Source: Rhea pennata
Lineage: Eukaryota > Chordata > Aves > Rheiformes > Rheidae
Length of the DNA stretch: 64,000 nucleotides
Direction: 5' to 3'
NCBI RefSeq assembly: GCF_028389875.1
Contig: NW_026907680.1
Span: forward strand, 1,488,001-1,552,000
Of this stretch, positions 1 through 10,427 are shown piece after piece (the stretch's first letter is position 1; each line of letters begins with the position of its first letter). Both the position numbers and the translations under genes were made by a program. The notes beneath the pieces are model-generated. The model saw only the letters and a list, made by a program, of their open reading frames with translations, ran no database searches and had not been told where the DNA came from.

Positions 1-399
1 CTCCGAGGAACGGCTGCGAGAGCTGGGGCTGTTTAGCCTGCGGAGGAGAAGCCTGAGGGGGATCTTATCAGTGTGTCTAAGTACCTGAAGGGAGGGTGTC
101 AAGGGGACGGGGCCAAACTCTTTTCAGTAGTGCCGTGCGACAGGACTAGAGGCAGCGGGCACAAACTGAACCAGCGGACGCTCCGCCTGAATATGAGGAG
201 GAATTTCTTCACAGTGACAGTGACCGAGCACTGGGAGAGGTTACCCAGAGAGGTGGAGGAGTCTCCTTCCCTGGAGAGATTCAAGGCCTCTCTGGATGCA
301 GTCCTGTCTACGATGGTCTAGGTGACCCTGCCTGAGCAGGGAGGTTGGACTAGATGATCTCCACAGGTCCCTTCCAACCTTCCTGATTCTGTGATTCTG
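1..399 (+). repeat. CR1 LINE 3' end
   Basis: The segment has the typical sequence of the CR1 3' untranslated region, including the run through 'gaggttggactagatgatct' and the terminal 'attctgtgattct' 8-mer repeats at about 384-399. It is cut by the window edge on its 5' side. The same element is present in inverted form at 18,743-18,930 and 25,250-25,555, where a provirus splits it, so this copy shows the uninterrupted sequence. Confidence 0.9.
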
Positions 400-1018
400 C
401 TGAGCCTGCTCGCCTCAAGGCCAGCCTCTGGGCTCTGCTGCTCTCCTTCCTACCTGCCCTCAGGCTCTGCAACTCCACTAGTTCCCGGGTGCTACAGCCC
501 AGGTGGCCATGGACGCTGCTGGCACCAAGCCTCCGGGGTGGCCGCTTCCCCTTCTGGCCCTGGGCACCCGCCTTCTTCCCCTCACGCCCGCAAAAGCCCA
601 GCACTCAAGGGCACCCAAGACACACACAAGAGCTGGCAGTTCCCTCCCACCATGCAGCCAGCACTGGGCCCCAGCAAGGGGGGCCCAGGCTCAAGCACTT
701 CCTCCCCTCAGAGGCGTACAGCAGCTTTTTCCTCCTCTCCCCACAGGCCCCCTGGCCCCAGGACATGCGTTGGCCATGGCACGGCCCTCTCCACGCCTCT
801 CCCCAGCACCAACAAGACGCAGCACACCCCTAGGCCACAGCCACCGCAGCTGCAGCCAAAGAGCCACAGCACGACCGCGGTGGAGAGCTGCCCTGGCAGC
901 AGCCCCCAAGCCCTGACTCCTCAGCTCTGCTCTTCAGGCCTCTCCAAAGTTCCCATGCTGCAAACGCACGAGCTCACTGCACACCCAGCCAAGAGCCACC
1001 TGACTTGGGGCAGTTGGT
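400..1018 (-). repeat. 3' flank of CCDC81-like tail exon, inverted copy
   Basis: This stretch is the reverse complement of 18,131-18,742 and matches 45,989-46,600, both of which lie directly downstream of a Ser-rich CCDC81-like terminal exon. It therefore looks like the 3' flank or 3' UTR of that gene in minus orientation. Long open frames on the plus strand here are not repeated as conserved proteins and I do not call them genes. Confidence 0.7.
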
Positions 1019-1100
1019 TTAATTCAGCATCAGAGAACTTCCTGTGTGCTCGCATGGCTCACAAGCAGTGCTGCTGCTGCCGTTGCTGCCGTTGTCAGGC
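1019..1100 (-). pseudogene. CCDC81-like Ser-rich tail, last residues only
   Basis: On the minus strand the sequence ends in the same tail as the other Ser-rich exons (a Ser run, Cys-Glu-Pro, then a stop at 1,019-1,021). About 80 bp remain. The homology breaks near 1,100-1,120, where the sequence switches to CCDC81-like intron in the opposite orientation. It is a breakpoint remnant and not a gene. Confidence 0.65.
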
Positions 1101-1120
1101 AGTTGCGCCGTTGCCGGTCA

Positions 1121-2347
1121 GCGCCACTGCTGGAGAGGGCCACTCTCCAGGCTCACAGCACTTGCTGCCCATTAAAGCTCCAGCGAGCAGAAGAGGTTTG
1201 GGTGGAGGTAGGTGGGTACCATGTCATGGTGAGCTAGTGGTAAATAGGTACCTTGCAAAGTCTTCCCCAAGACCTGGTCCCCTCCCACCTCTGCAACACT
1301 GAATATGGTGCAGTTCAAGTGTTGAAGACAGAATTAAGAAACTATGACAGAGGGAGAAAGCAGCCAGACATGTGCCCTGGCAACAGAGTGAGAACCTAAC
1401 ACCTTTCCTCTCTGCTTTGATCCTGCCTTAACACAACAGCGGTGTGGCTGTATTCCAGCTTAGGCTGTCCCTTGTAGGATGACCTCGTAAGGCCACCGGA
1501 CCAAGGAAGACAGGCAGCAAACCATTGCCCATCCTGGAACAGAGTCCCTGGGGCCACAGAGCAGTGGCTAATGTAGTCGGCAGCACAGTGCGTAATGCTG
1601 TGCCTCGGAGCCTATCCTGCCAGATGACCCTGCTGCTCGCCTTCCTGCATGGAGAGAAATTTTCACTGTGGTTGTGTCCAGAGCTCTCCTTTGGGCATGA
1701 TCTGCAGCCCTGGGTGTTTTGTTAGGGGGTGATCCCCGTTCCTGTGGATGTGACCCCAGTCAGTGGGACCCATGTGCTTCTGCTACAGAACTGCCTTCTG
1801 TGGCAGAAGCAGGTGCCCAACTTGTCAGGCTGAAATGGGGACCCTACTGCCCCTGTGCTCATGCCACCTCCCCGCGGTGTGTATTTGCAGTCCATTCCTA
1901 GGCACCCCAGAGTGCTCTGCCCAGAAGGCAGTGCCAGGCGGGAGGAAGCCATCTTCAGAAGCTGGAGCACCTACTGAGTGGCTTGGGAATGAAGTGGACG
2001 AGAATGCCAGAGCAGTAAGTGTCACTGTTGGAGGCCCTTCTTCTGCCGGTGTGCATCCTGCAAAAGCCCTGTGCTATGGGCGCTGGCTCACAAGAGCCCT
2101 TCCCATGGGTTCACTGAGCCCTGCCCGACATCGCCCAGTCCTGCCTTCAAAGGCGCCGGTGGTGAATGTAGTTGTGGAATGCACACGCTGTTGCACCTTG
2201 CTCTCCGTGAACACACCAGCAGAGCCTCTGGGGCCCTCCTGCTGGTGGCACTGGAAGTGCTGGGCCTTTCTGTGATAGAAAGTGAAGAGTTTCTGCTCAG
2301 CTCTGTCATAATTCAGATGCCTCATTCAAAGAGAATGGGATGTTCAG
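1121..2347 (+). repeat. inverted duplicate of 13,599-14,826
   Basis: The segment is the reverse complement of 13,599-14,826 with few differences by eye. It contains intron sequence of the CCDC81-like family and one B-type exon (1,891-2,014). The partner copy joins the broken last exon of the CAX gene at about 13,599. Confidence 0.85.
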
Positions 2348-3037
2348 CTTTTCTGGGCTTCCCTTCAGGGTAAAAGGGTGCTGACAGGAAGGCTCCCGGG
2401 AAGGCTCAGAGCAGAGGCTGGGGAAGAACCTTCCCTTCTGCAAAATGGAGCTGCCATAGCCCCCCCCTACCCCCTCCTGTCCTCCCTAGCAGGACTGCCC
2501 TGCACATTGCCCTAGAGTTTAGTGAGCTGCCTTCCCCTGTGCTTGCCTCCCTTGACTCCATGCTCTTCTGGATCAGCCTTTTGGCTCTTCCCTTGACAAA
2601 AGCCTGCCAGAACATTTAGCTCTTTGCCCATATTCCCCTGCAGCTGCTCTTGTGTGGAATGGAGGGGCTGCTGTGAGCAAAAGCAATGGGTGTTTCTGCA
2701 GTTCTGAGAGGCAGCTTCTTCTCCGGAGCATGGAAACATGGGCTGCCCTTGCCAGGAGCAAGAGCCTTTACTTGGCAGCATCTCACCTCTCTTTCTCACC
2801 TTTGCAGATGAAAATACGCAGGGATTCAATCCCGACAGCCACTAAAGCAGCTTCGATTGTGTCCCTTGAACCTCTTCCAAGTATTTTTCCAACGTGAGTA
2901 CTTTGCCTTCCTTCTTTCCCCCTGCCTCAGAAAGGCAGCAGCCTCTCCGCACAGGTTTGTTAGGGCTGCAGTGCCAGGGCTGGGGGAGGCTGCTCTGAAA
3001 GTGCTTTGGGAACAAGTCTTCCCAGCGGCTGGGTCCC

Positions 3038-3766
3038 TCTTATAGTTAGATTCCCGGGGGCCATATGCCCAGGTTGGCAAGCCGGCACAAACTCACTCAC
3101 ACACACACACACACACAAACACTCTTTAGGAGCAAGCAGTTTATTAGTAGATACTTACGAACAGACCGACCCAATGGTAATCTCGAGGACCACCTCAATG
3201 CTTGTCCCAATCATCTGCATGATGAGAGAGCGAGAATCGGCAGGTACAATCTTTTCGGATGTCCCCGAGGAGGCAACGTGGTCCTCTGTTGTGTAGCAGC
3301 CTCTCTATCCTTCAGAAAAACTCCGGTATTTATGATTACTTTGTGGTAGGCGGGAGTCCCGGCACCTGGGGCCAGCAAGTGCAGGGAGTCTAGCCCAACT
3401 CCACCCCGGTTGCATAACCAGGCTATGATACTGCGCACGCGTGCAGACTTATTTCGGGGGCCACATTTGGCTTTGGGGGTCGCTATTTCACTACTCTTCA
3501 GCTTCTGACCTTCATGTTGACTGCTTCTCATGGTGATTCTGTAGCTGGAAGCCACCGAATCTACATGTAACCAACCACTGTTCTTTCTCACAGATTCCCA
3601 AGACCTTGTCAGTTACTTATTTGCATCCCGCTTAACACAGCGGTATTGTTCAGGCACTGAAAAGTTACAACACTAGACTATTCCCACCAAGTATCAGGTA
3701 GTACAGATACAAAAAGTTACAACACGGACCATTCCCATCAAGTGTCAGGTAGCAGGGATACAGTCG
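3038..3766 (-). mobile_element. LTR-like insertion, probably a solo LTR
   Basis: About 730 bp interrupts intron sequence that is continuous at the equivalent positions of the other copies (16,365 and 41,427). Read on the minus strand it has LTR-like features: a TGT start region near 3,720-3,670, and an AATAAA-type signal in 'actaataaactgc' close to its far end. A duplicated block of about 60 bp lies at 3,660-3,766. It has no coding sequence. A clean target-site duplication could not be identified, so the exact ends and the family are uncertain. Confidence 0.5.
3098..3117. repeat. (CA)n microsatellite
   Basis: Ten CA dinucleotides lie inside the LTR-like insertion, preceded by 'actcactc'. Confidence 0.9.
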
Positions 3767-4917
3767 CAGTGACCTGCATGCATGCTCTGCCTACATCTGG
3801 GCTCTGAGGGTGGGGAGAGGGTTCTGCAGAACTCTGTGCTGTCGTCCACCTGCTAAGGGCTTTGTGTGTAAATGCTTGATGCCTTTCTCCTTCTTTGACA
3901 CTGGGTGCCCAGCAACAACCTATTGCCCACCCCTGAACACAGAGTCTTTGGGGCCACAGAGCAGTCTTGTGTAGTTGGCAGGACAGCAGGTAATGGTGTG
4001 TTTCAGAGCCTGTCCTGGCAGATGACCCTGCTGCTCTCCTCACTGCCTGGAGAGAGTCTCCCTTGGGCTCCTGGAGCTCTCCTTCAGGCATGACGTGCAG
4101 CCCCAGGTGTTTTGGTGGGAGGTGATGCTCTGATGTGGCCCCAGTCAGTGGAAGCCCTGTGCTTCTGCTGCAGAATTGCCTTCTGCTGCAGGAGCAGGTG
4201 TGAAGCTGGTGAGGGCCAGGTGGGGACCCTACTCTCCCTGTGCTCATATCACCTCTCCGCGGTGTGTATTTGCAGGCCGGTGCCAGTCACCTCAGAGTGC
4301 TCTGCACAGAGTGCAGCAGCGGGCAGGAAGAAGGAACGGAGAGAAGCCCGAGCACTAGTGCATGTCCTCTGAGCGAGGACCGTCAGAGGTCTGGAGTGGT
4401 AAGTGCTCCTCATTGAGGCCCTTCATGTGCCAGCCTGCTCTCTGCCCAGGCCTTGTGCTATGGGTGCTGGCTGTACAAGAGGCCTGCTGGGCCCTGGAAG
4501 GCTTTGCGCAGGGCTTTGTTTTCAGAGATGCCAGCTGTGCTCTACTTCTGCAATGTATCTGCCTCTCCAGCGCTCTCTGTGAGCAACCCAACAAAGCCTC
4601 TGGGGCTCTCTGCTTGGTGGCTGTGGAACTGCAGGGCGTTTCCACGCTAGAAGATGGAGAGTTTCTCTTCAGCTGTGTGATGAGTAAGATCTTTGGTGTG
4701 AACAAGCAAGGGATGTTCAGCCTTGCTGGGCTTCCCTTCAGGGCAGAAGGGTGCTGACAGGAAGGCTCACAGGAAGAGTTAGGGAACAGGCCTTTCCCTT
4801 GCGGGAAAAGAGACCGGCTCTGGCCCCCACTGCACACCCCTGTCCTCCCTAGCAGGACGGCCTTGGCCTTTCTGCCGCAGGAGGGCACAGCCTGTTCCTT
4901 TCTGCCTCCTTCTCCAG

Positions 4918-5538
4918 GGGGAAGAAGAGCCATGGGCGGAGACAGGGACAAGCAGGAGAAAGAGCAGCAGCAGTGGCAGTGTCAGCGGCAGACCTGGTGG
5001 CAACAGAAGACAGAGCAGCAGTGGCAGGGGCAGTGTCAGCATCAGTGGCAGCCACAGTGCCGGCAGCAGCCCCACTGGCAGTGGCAGTGGGAGCCCCAGT
5101 GGCAGACACAGCGGCAGCCCCACCGGGAGCCCCAGTGGCACTGGGAAACCCACTGTCAGACAGAGCGACAGCCCCAGTGTCAGCAGCAGCCTCACTGGCA
5201 GTGGCAGTGGAAGCTCCAGCTGCAGGCACAGCGGCAGCTCCAGTGCCAGTGTCAGACAGAGCGGCAGCGGCAGTGGAAGCTCCAGTGGCGGGGACAGCAG
5301 CAGATCCACTGGCGGTGGCAGCAGCAGTGGAAGCCCCGGTGGCAGGCACAGCGGCAGCCCCAGCGGCAGGCGCAGTCGAAGACCACATGTCAGACAGAGG
5401 GGAAGCGGCAGTGGGAGCCCCGGGGGCAGCGGCGGTGGCCACAGCAGCAGCCACAACGGCGGCAGCGGCGGCAGCAGCAGCAGCAGCTCTGCTTGTGAGC
5501 CGCGCGAGCACCCAGGAAGTTCTTGTGTGCTGAATTAA
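4918..5538 (+). CDS. Ser-rich terminal exon of CCDC81-like copy 1, intact
   Basis: A 207-codon open exon follows a good polypyrimidine tract and AG (4,916-4,917) and ends at TAA 5,536-5,538. It is read in phase 0, the phase left by B exons. The product is almost entirely Ser, Gly, Arg, His and Pro in short units such as GSGSGSP and RHSGSP, with a poly-Ser run before the C-terminal Cys-Glu-Pro-Arg-Glu-His segment. Such a tail is expected to be disordered. Other frames of the same DNA are also open (Gln/Trp-rich or Ala/Val-rich) because the repeat unit is a multiple of three. The Ser frame is chosen because it fits the splice phase and is the one kept open in the long inverted copy at 9,566-10,427. 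Confidence 0.65.
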   Translation, partial: GEEEPWAETGTSRRKSSSSGSVSGRPGGNRRQSSSGRGSVSISGSHSAGSSPTGSGSGSPSGRHSGSPTGSPSGTGKPTVRQSDSPSVSSSLTGSGSGSSSCRHSGSSSASVRQSGSGSGSSSGGDSSRSTGGGSSSGSPGGRHSGSPSGRRSRRPHVRQRGSGSGSPGGSGGGHSSSHNGGSGGSSSSSSACEPREHPGSSCVLN

Positions 5539-5688
5539 ACCAGCTGCCCCAGGCCGGGTGGCTCTTGGCGGGGTGTGCGGCGCGCTCGCCCGCCTGCAGC
5601 GCGGCCGCTGTGGGGAGGCCTGAGGAGCGGAGCGGAGCAGCCGGGGCTCAGGGCCAGGAAGGCTCCTCCTCACAGCGGCTGCTCCCGC

Positions 5689-5832
5689 GAGGCGCCAGGG
5701 AGGGGGCGGGGCTCGGCGGCCGCGCTGCCTGCTGGGATTGCAGTTCCCGGCGCGGGGCGGCAGCGGCATCGCTGGGCCTGGGGGAGGGAAGGGGGCGCGG
5801 CGAGGGGCCCAGGCGTCCGAGCCGGCGCTCAG
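5689..5832 (+). promoter_or_regulatory. CpG-rich promoter and 5' exon, copy 1
   Basis: This is a direct duplicate of 25,558-25,701. It has many CpGs, a GC box (gggggcgggg) and, in reverse orientation, a sequence close to the ACTACAATTCCCAGCATGC-type promoter motif bound by ZNF143. It ends at a strong splice donor (cag/gtaacg) at 5,832. No TATA box is seen. In this copy the downstream gene is broken at 6,830. Confidence 0.55.
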
Positions 5833-5849
5833 GTAACGGGGGTGGGGGG

Positions 5850-6160
5850 AGGGTGCTCGGACGCCTGGGCCCCTGACGTGGGAAGGGATGGGGACTTCCT
5901 GGGCACGTGGAAGGAGGGGCCCAGACGCCTGGGCCCCTGGGGTAGGGGGAGGCAATGGGGTGTCCGGATGCCTGGGCCCTGGAGTCAGGGCGGGGCAGAG
6001 GGATGCCCGTACGCCTGGGCCGCTCGCGTAGTGGGCAGAAGAGAGGTGCCCGGACACCTGGGCCCCTCGGGTAGAGGCGGGCAGGAGAATGCCCAGATGC
6101 CTGGGCCCCTGGGGTGCAGGGGGGCAGAGGGGTGCCTGGACCCCTGGGGTGGGGGGGAGC
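5850..6160. repeat. GC-rich minisatellite around 'gcctgggcccc'
   Basis: About seven imperfect units of 40-50 bp each contain a core 'cgcctgggcccctggggt'. They are part of the first intron of the CARD gene and its duplicate; the array at 25,720-26,030 has a differing unit. Confidence 0.75.
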
Positions 6161-7372
6161 AGGGGGGATGTTGCCCCAGTGGTCCCCATTGCGCTGCATA
6201 TGTGTGTGCGTGGGGCTGCCGTGTGTGTGTCTTTGCCTGTGAAAGGCCCAGCTGTGTCGTTGGCATGTGCGTGTCGGCGTGTTTGTGGGGCAGCCATGTT
6301 GACGTGTGCATGGTTGCTGCAGAACAAACCAAGGGTGATGAGCTCGATTGAACGTATTTGCCATGACACTGTCTGAAATTAGCTTAAAACTCCAATGCAG
6401 TGAGTTCCCAGCAAGACATACAGGTTGAACCAGGTGATGGGATGTCTCCTCCCTGTCAGAGGTGCTCATCGTACATCATCCATAGCTCCAGCATTTCCCA
6501 TGGCCAGTTCACACTGCGCAGCTGTGGTGGTCTCTGATAGGGCTGTAATTAGCTGTGCTGTCACTTGATGGCACTGGCTCAGTGGAGATGGGAGCAGCCG
6601 TGAGAAAGGGTCACCAGCAAGGCTGGGAGGTGGCCTGGGAGTCCTAGTCCCCTAAGGGAAGGAGCCTCCTTTGGAAAGGTGTCTGCTCTGTCCTTCCCTT
6701 CTGCAGCGCCCCATTGACCATGCAAGATTGGAGCTCCCTCCCATTGCTTCCCCTCTCATTTCTTTTCTGTTTTGCTGTCCCACAGGCTTTAGGGGCAGAG
6801 AACAAATCCCCAAAGAATCTGTTCAAATGTTTCTAAGTAGTGGGACGAGTGAAAAGTAAAAGATTTCTATGAGATGTGGGGTTATGACTGTTCTGTACCA
6901 GATTCCTAAGCATCTGTTCATAAACCTACAGGCAGCTTGGCTTCAGTTCCCAAACTGTGTCACATACAAGTGTCACATATTGTGTTTATCAGGCCCTTCA
7001 TTTCCTGAAAGGGTTTTGAGAGGGAGTGGACCCATGAAAGTTTAAATTACCACTATGAGTGACGTGCAGTGCCTCAGAATACCCCTTTTCTCATTGTTCA
7101 GGAAAGCTTTATCAGTATCACTGCTTTCTGGAGATTTGTTTTCCCAAGTCCTCTATAGTGAATTTTTGGCATTTTAGAGGGTCTTTCTAGAGCCAATCAC
7201 CCCTATCTAAATTGGAGCTCTTAATTAGTTTTCCTCCTTGGTTGACTTCAAAGTTCCTGTTGTTAAACTCCTTTGTGATTGTAACAGTGATGCTGACTAG
7301 AGAGTAAACTAACATTTTTGTCACATTCTTGTTGCTTCTAAGCTTTTTAATTTTTGCATTTCTCTTTCCTAG

Positions 7373-7483
<111 letters not shown>

Positions 7484-8058
7484 TAACTGGGGGGTTCACT
7501 GTGGTGGTTGGTAGCAGGCCACCCCATAGCAGGGCACTGCATAGGTAGTATAGAAAACAAGTCTGCTAAGAATTACAGTTCCGTTTCCTGTTTGTATTGG
7601 TGTGATCTTTGCTTCATGTAATGCATTTTACTAAACTGGAAGGATTCTTCATAGGATTTCTGGAAATACTGATAAAGGCATGCTGATGCTGCAATAGCAT
7701 AAAATTCTTAAGCCTCTTGTTTCCTCTGAATTCATTCCTGGAGAGTTAAAGGCTCAGATTAACATCCTTGTATCTTAAACTGTCAGAAAACTATCACACG
7801 TTGCAAGGATGGTTGCCTGTCAGCCCTCTCTGTCTACGTTAGTATGTGTCTTTCCAAACTTCCTTAAAATCAGCTACTTCCTGAAAAACCTATTGCTGTT
7901 ACTTCCTTAAATTGTTACCTGCTATCTTGTCTGAAAGCAAACAGGCCACAAAAAGTTTTATGAAAACTTAGATGTGATACATTGTATCCAAATAGTGTTT
8001 AAGAACTGAGAAGTCATCTTATGACTGTGATAATAATAAATCTATAGACCTAGGAAGT

Positions 8059-8270
8059 ATTTATTTATTTATTTATTTTAACTTAAATTAATTCTGTTAT
8101 CACAGGCGATTAATCGTTTGCATTTAAGATCTAAGATCATTTTAAGGTTAAGATACATTAAATTTTATTTATTTATTTATTTTAACTTAGAATAATTCTA
8201 TTATCACAGATAGGTTATTAATCATTTGCATTTAAGATCTAAGATCATTTTAAGATTAAGATGCATTAAA
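8059..8270. repeat. two tandem units of about 105 bp, AT-rich
   Basis: The unit runs from (TTTA)n through 'aattctgttatcacag' and 'catttaagatctaagatcatttt'. Two imperfect units lie head to tail. The same pair is present in the inverted partner at about 63,670-63,895, so the tandem duplication is older than the inversion duplication. Confidence 0.85.
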
Positions 8271-8550
8271 GATTATTTAAGTACTAGGTGTAGCACTAAG
8301 TGGGGCTGGGGAGGATAATCTCAGGTGGATTTTGGAGAGCTATGGGCATTAGAAGAAAAGATCTTTTGGTTGGGGCAGTTGGTTTTTGCTGTTTTGGGGT
8401 CCCCCCCCTCCTTTTTAAGCATTTTGATGAGCTAGAATTCTAGCTAAAATTTCATAGTGCAACTCTGAAGGAACTCCTTCTGTTGCCCTATCACATGCAT
8501 ATCCCCCTCAATCAAGTGCAGGATTTGATATGCTTCATTTAAACAAAGCC

Positions 8551-8553
<3 letters not shown>

Positions 8554-8589
<36 letters not shown>
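8554..8589. repeat. poly-T tract, 36 nt
   Basis: A run of 36 T lies in the TMEM209 intron copy. The partner has only 8 A at 63,395-63,402, so the tract lengthened in this arm or shortened in the other. Confidence 0.9.
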
Positions 8590-8590
<1 letters not shown>

Positions 8591-8998
8591 GCCTGTTTGT
8601 AGTCTGTCCTCAAGATCTGCATCTGTTGTGGTGCCTGTGAAAAACTGATCACTTACTGACCTCATCTCCACCTTGCTGCTCTCCTACTGCTCTTTAAAAT
8701 GGATGTTACTTCTTCCCTTTTTCACACCATATGTTTCTGTTTTCTTATGGAATGCAAGCCCTTCAGATAAGGGTCTGTCGTCTTTTGCGACCGCACAGTG
8801 CTGCATAGCGTTTATGTTGTGTGGTTTAAGGGAGACAGCTAGTACTTCACTGGGATTGGAAACAAACATTTGGAGTATTGGATAAGCTGTTAACTGTGTA
8901 TAAATCTTAGTAAATTATCTTAGTAAGTTACCTTAGTAAATAGTGAGACAAAAAAGCCAGTTCCTCCTTGTAACATTGCATTTGTTAACGTCTTGTAA

Positions 8999-9223
<225 letters not shown>

Positions 9224-9485
9224 TAGCTGGGTCAAGCGTCGGCGGTGTCAGATACCCCGTCAATTAAGAGGTTTGAACTACAGTCACAGCGGGGAGAAGA
9301 GCTGCTTTTCAAGTAGCAGAGGCAGTTTTTGCAACTTCCTCTTTTCAGACCGATGTAATGATGTGGGACTTGGCATGGAAGTTTTTATTTCTTCTCTCAG
9401 TTTGGGGTGTGAAGTGTCCTATTTAATCCCTTCATTAATTACCAATAAAAATTACCTTGTAAACTCCACTCCCCTAACTTTATAT

Positions 9486-9565
9486 CCTCTCCAAAGCTCC
9501 CACGCTGCAAACGCACGAGCTCACCACACACCCAGCCAAGAGCCACCCGACTTGGGGCAGTTGGT
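9486..9565 (-). repeat. short 3' flank of an inverted tail exon
   Basis: This matches the sequence just downstream of the other Ser-rich tail exons ('acttggggcagttggttt' in inverse order). It joins TMEM209 intron copy on its left at 9,485. Confidence 0.6.
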
Positions 9566-10427
9566 TTAATTCAGCTTCAGAGAACTTCCTGGGTGCTTGC
9601 GTGGCTCACAAGCAGAACTGCTGCTGCTACTGCTGCTGCCGTTGTGGCTGCTGCTGTGGCCACTGCCGCTGCCCCTGGGGCTCCCACTGCCGCTGATAGT
9701 CTTTCTGACACTGGGTCTTTGTGTGCTGCTGCCACTGCCAGTGGGGCTGCTGTTGAGTCCAGCATTGGATCTTCCACTGCCACTGCTGCTACGAGCGGGT
9801 TTCCCGCTGTGTCCAACATTGCAGCTCCCACTGTCACTGCCGCTGTGTTTGCCGCTGGCACTTGGGCTGCCGCTGTGCCCGCCACTGGGGCTCCCAGTGA
9901 CGCTGCCACCGCCAGTGGATCTGCTGCTGCGTCTGCCACTGGGGCTTCCACGGCTGCTGCCGCTGGGTCCAGCACTGCCACTGCCGCTGCCACTTGGTCT
10001 GACAGTGGGGCTTCCAGTGCCACTGGGGCTGCCACTGGGGCTGCCACTGTGTTTGACAGTGGGGTTTCCAGTGCCCCTGCCATTGACACTGGGGCTGCCG
10101 CTGTGTCTTACAGTGGGGCTTCCAGTGCCACTGCCATTGACACTGGGGCTGCCACTGTGTCTTACAGTGGGGCTTCCAGTGCCACTGCCATTGACACTGG
10201 GGCTGCTGCTGTGTCTTACAGTGGGGCTTCCAGTGCCACTGCCATTGACACTGGGGCTGCCGCTGTGTCTTACAGTGGGGCTTCCAGTGCCACTGCCATT
10301 GACACTGGGGCTGCCGCTCTGTCTGCCACTGGGGCTCCCACTGCCACTGCCACGCTGCCTGCTACTGACACTGGGGCTGCCGTTCTCTTTTGCAGTGGGG
10401 CTTCCACTGCCGCTGCCTCTGGGTCCC
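9566..10427 (-). pseudogene. CCDC81-like Ser-rich tail exon, inverted and 5'-truncated
   Basis: On the minus strand the Ser/Gly/Arg frame is open from about 10,427 to the TAA at 9,566-9,568, longer than the 207-codon exon of copy 1. It contains a block of perfect-like 18-residue repeats (10,111-10,326) and ends in the shared Cys-Glu-Pro...Leu-Asn tail. Homology with the 45,202 copy begins in mid-exon at about 10,427, so the splice acceptor and first 40-50 codons are missing. Upstream of that lies G-rich satellite and no A or B exons. The frame is intact but lacks a gene around it. Confidence 0.65.
10111..10326. repeat. 54-bp minisatellite, four units
   Basis: Units begin at 10,111, 10,165, 10,219 and 10,273 with 'cagtggggcttccagtgcc' and differ at single positions. 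Being 54 bp long (18 codons) they keep all three frames open. They lie within the inverted Ser-rich exon. Confidence 0.9.

Larger units (their letters stand above)
1891..5538 (+). pseudogene. CCDC81-like partial gene, copy 1
   Basis: Exons seen: B 1,891-2,014, A 2,808-2,893, B 4,276-4,398 and the Ser-rich terminal exon 4,918-5,538. Each is bounded by AG and GT, and the splice phases agree with the main copy at 33,693-45,729. The HU-domain exons are missing. B 4,276-4,398 is 123 nt rather than 124 or 127; compared with 41,918-42,044 it lacks one base near 4,354, which brings a stop (TGA 4,370-4,372) before the splice donor. The intron between A and the second B holds an LTR-like insertion (3,038-3,766). 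With no start exons and a frameshift it is probably a duplicated fragment. It could still be transcribed if a promoter lies to the left of the window. Confidence 0.7.
5689..6830 (+). pseudogene. 5' part of the CARD gene, duplicated and cut inside an exon
   Basis: This 1.14-kb segment is a near-identical direct copy of 25,558-26,700. It contains promoter, first exon, intron and the start of the second exon (6,786-6,830, acceptor 'cccacag'). Homology stops just after the ATG at 6,827-6,829, and the next base onward is TMEM209 intron sequence. The CARD exon is absent, so no CARD protein can be made from this copy. Confidence 0.75.

Noticed and set aside
391..1302. 303-codon open frame on the plus strand
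   Set aside because: Crosses the 3' flank, the inverted tail fragment and a breakpoint; composition is Pro/Ser-rich. The equivalent frames in the homologous flanks are not kept.
4849..6369. 506-codon open frame on the minus strand
   Set aside because: Opposite-strand shadow of the Ser-rich exon continuing through the CpG promoter and minisatellite. No conserved domain.
10030..10326. CRISPR-like regular repeats
   Set aside because: The 54-bp units are directly adjacent without spacers and encode a protein repeat. This is eukaryotic DNA.
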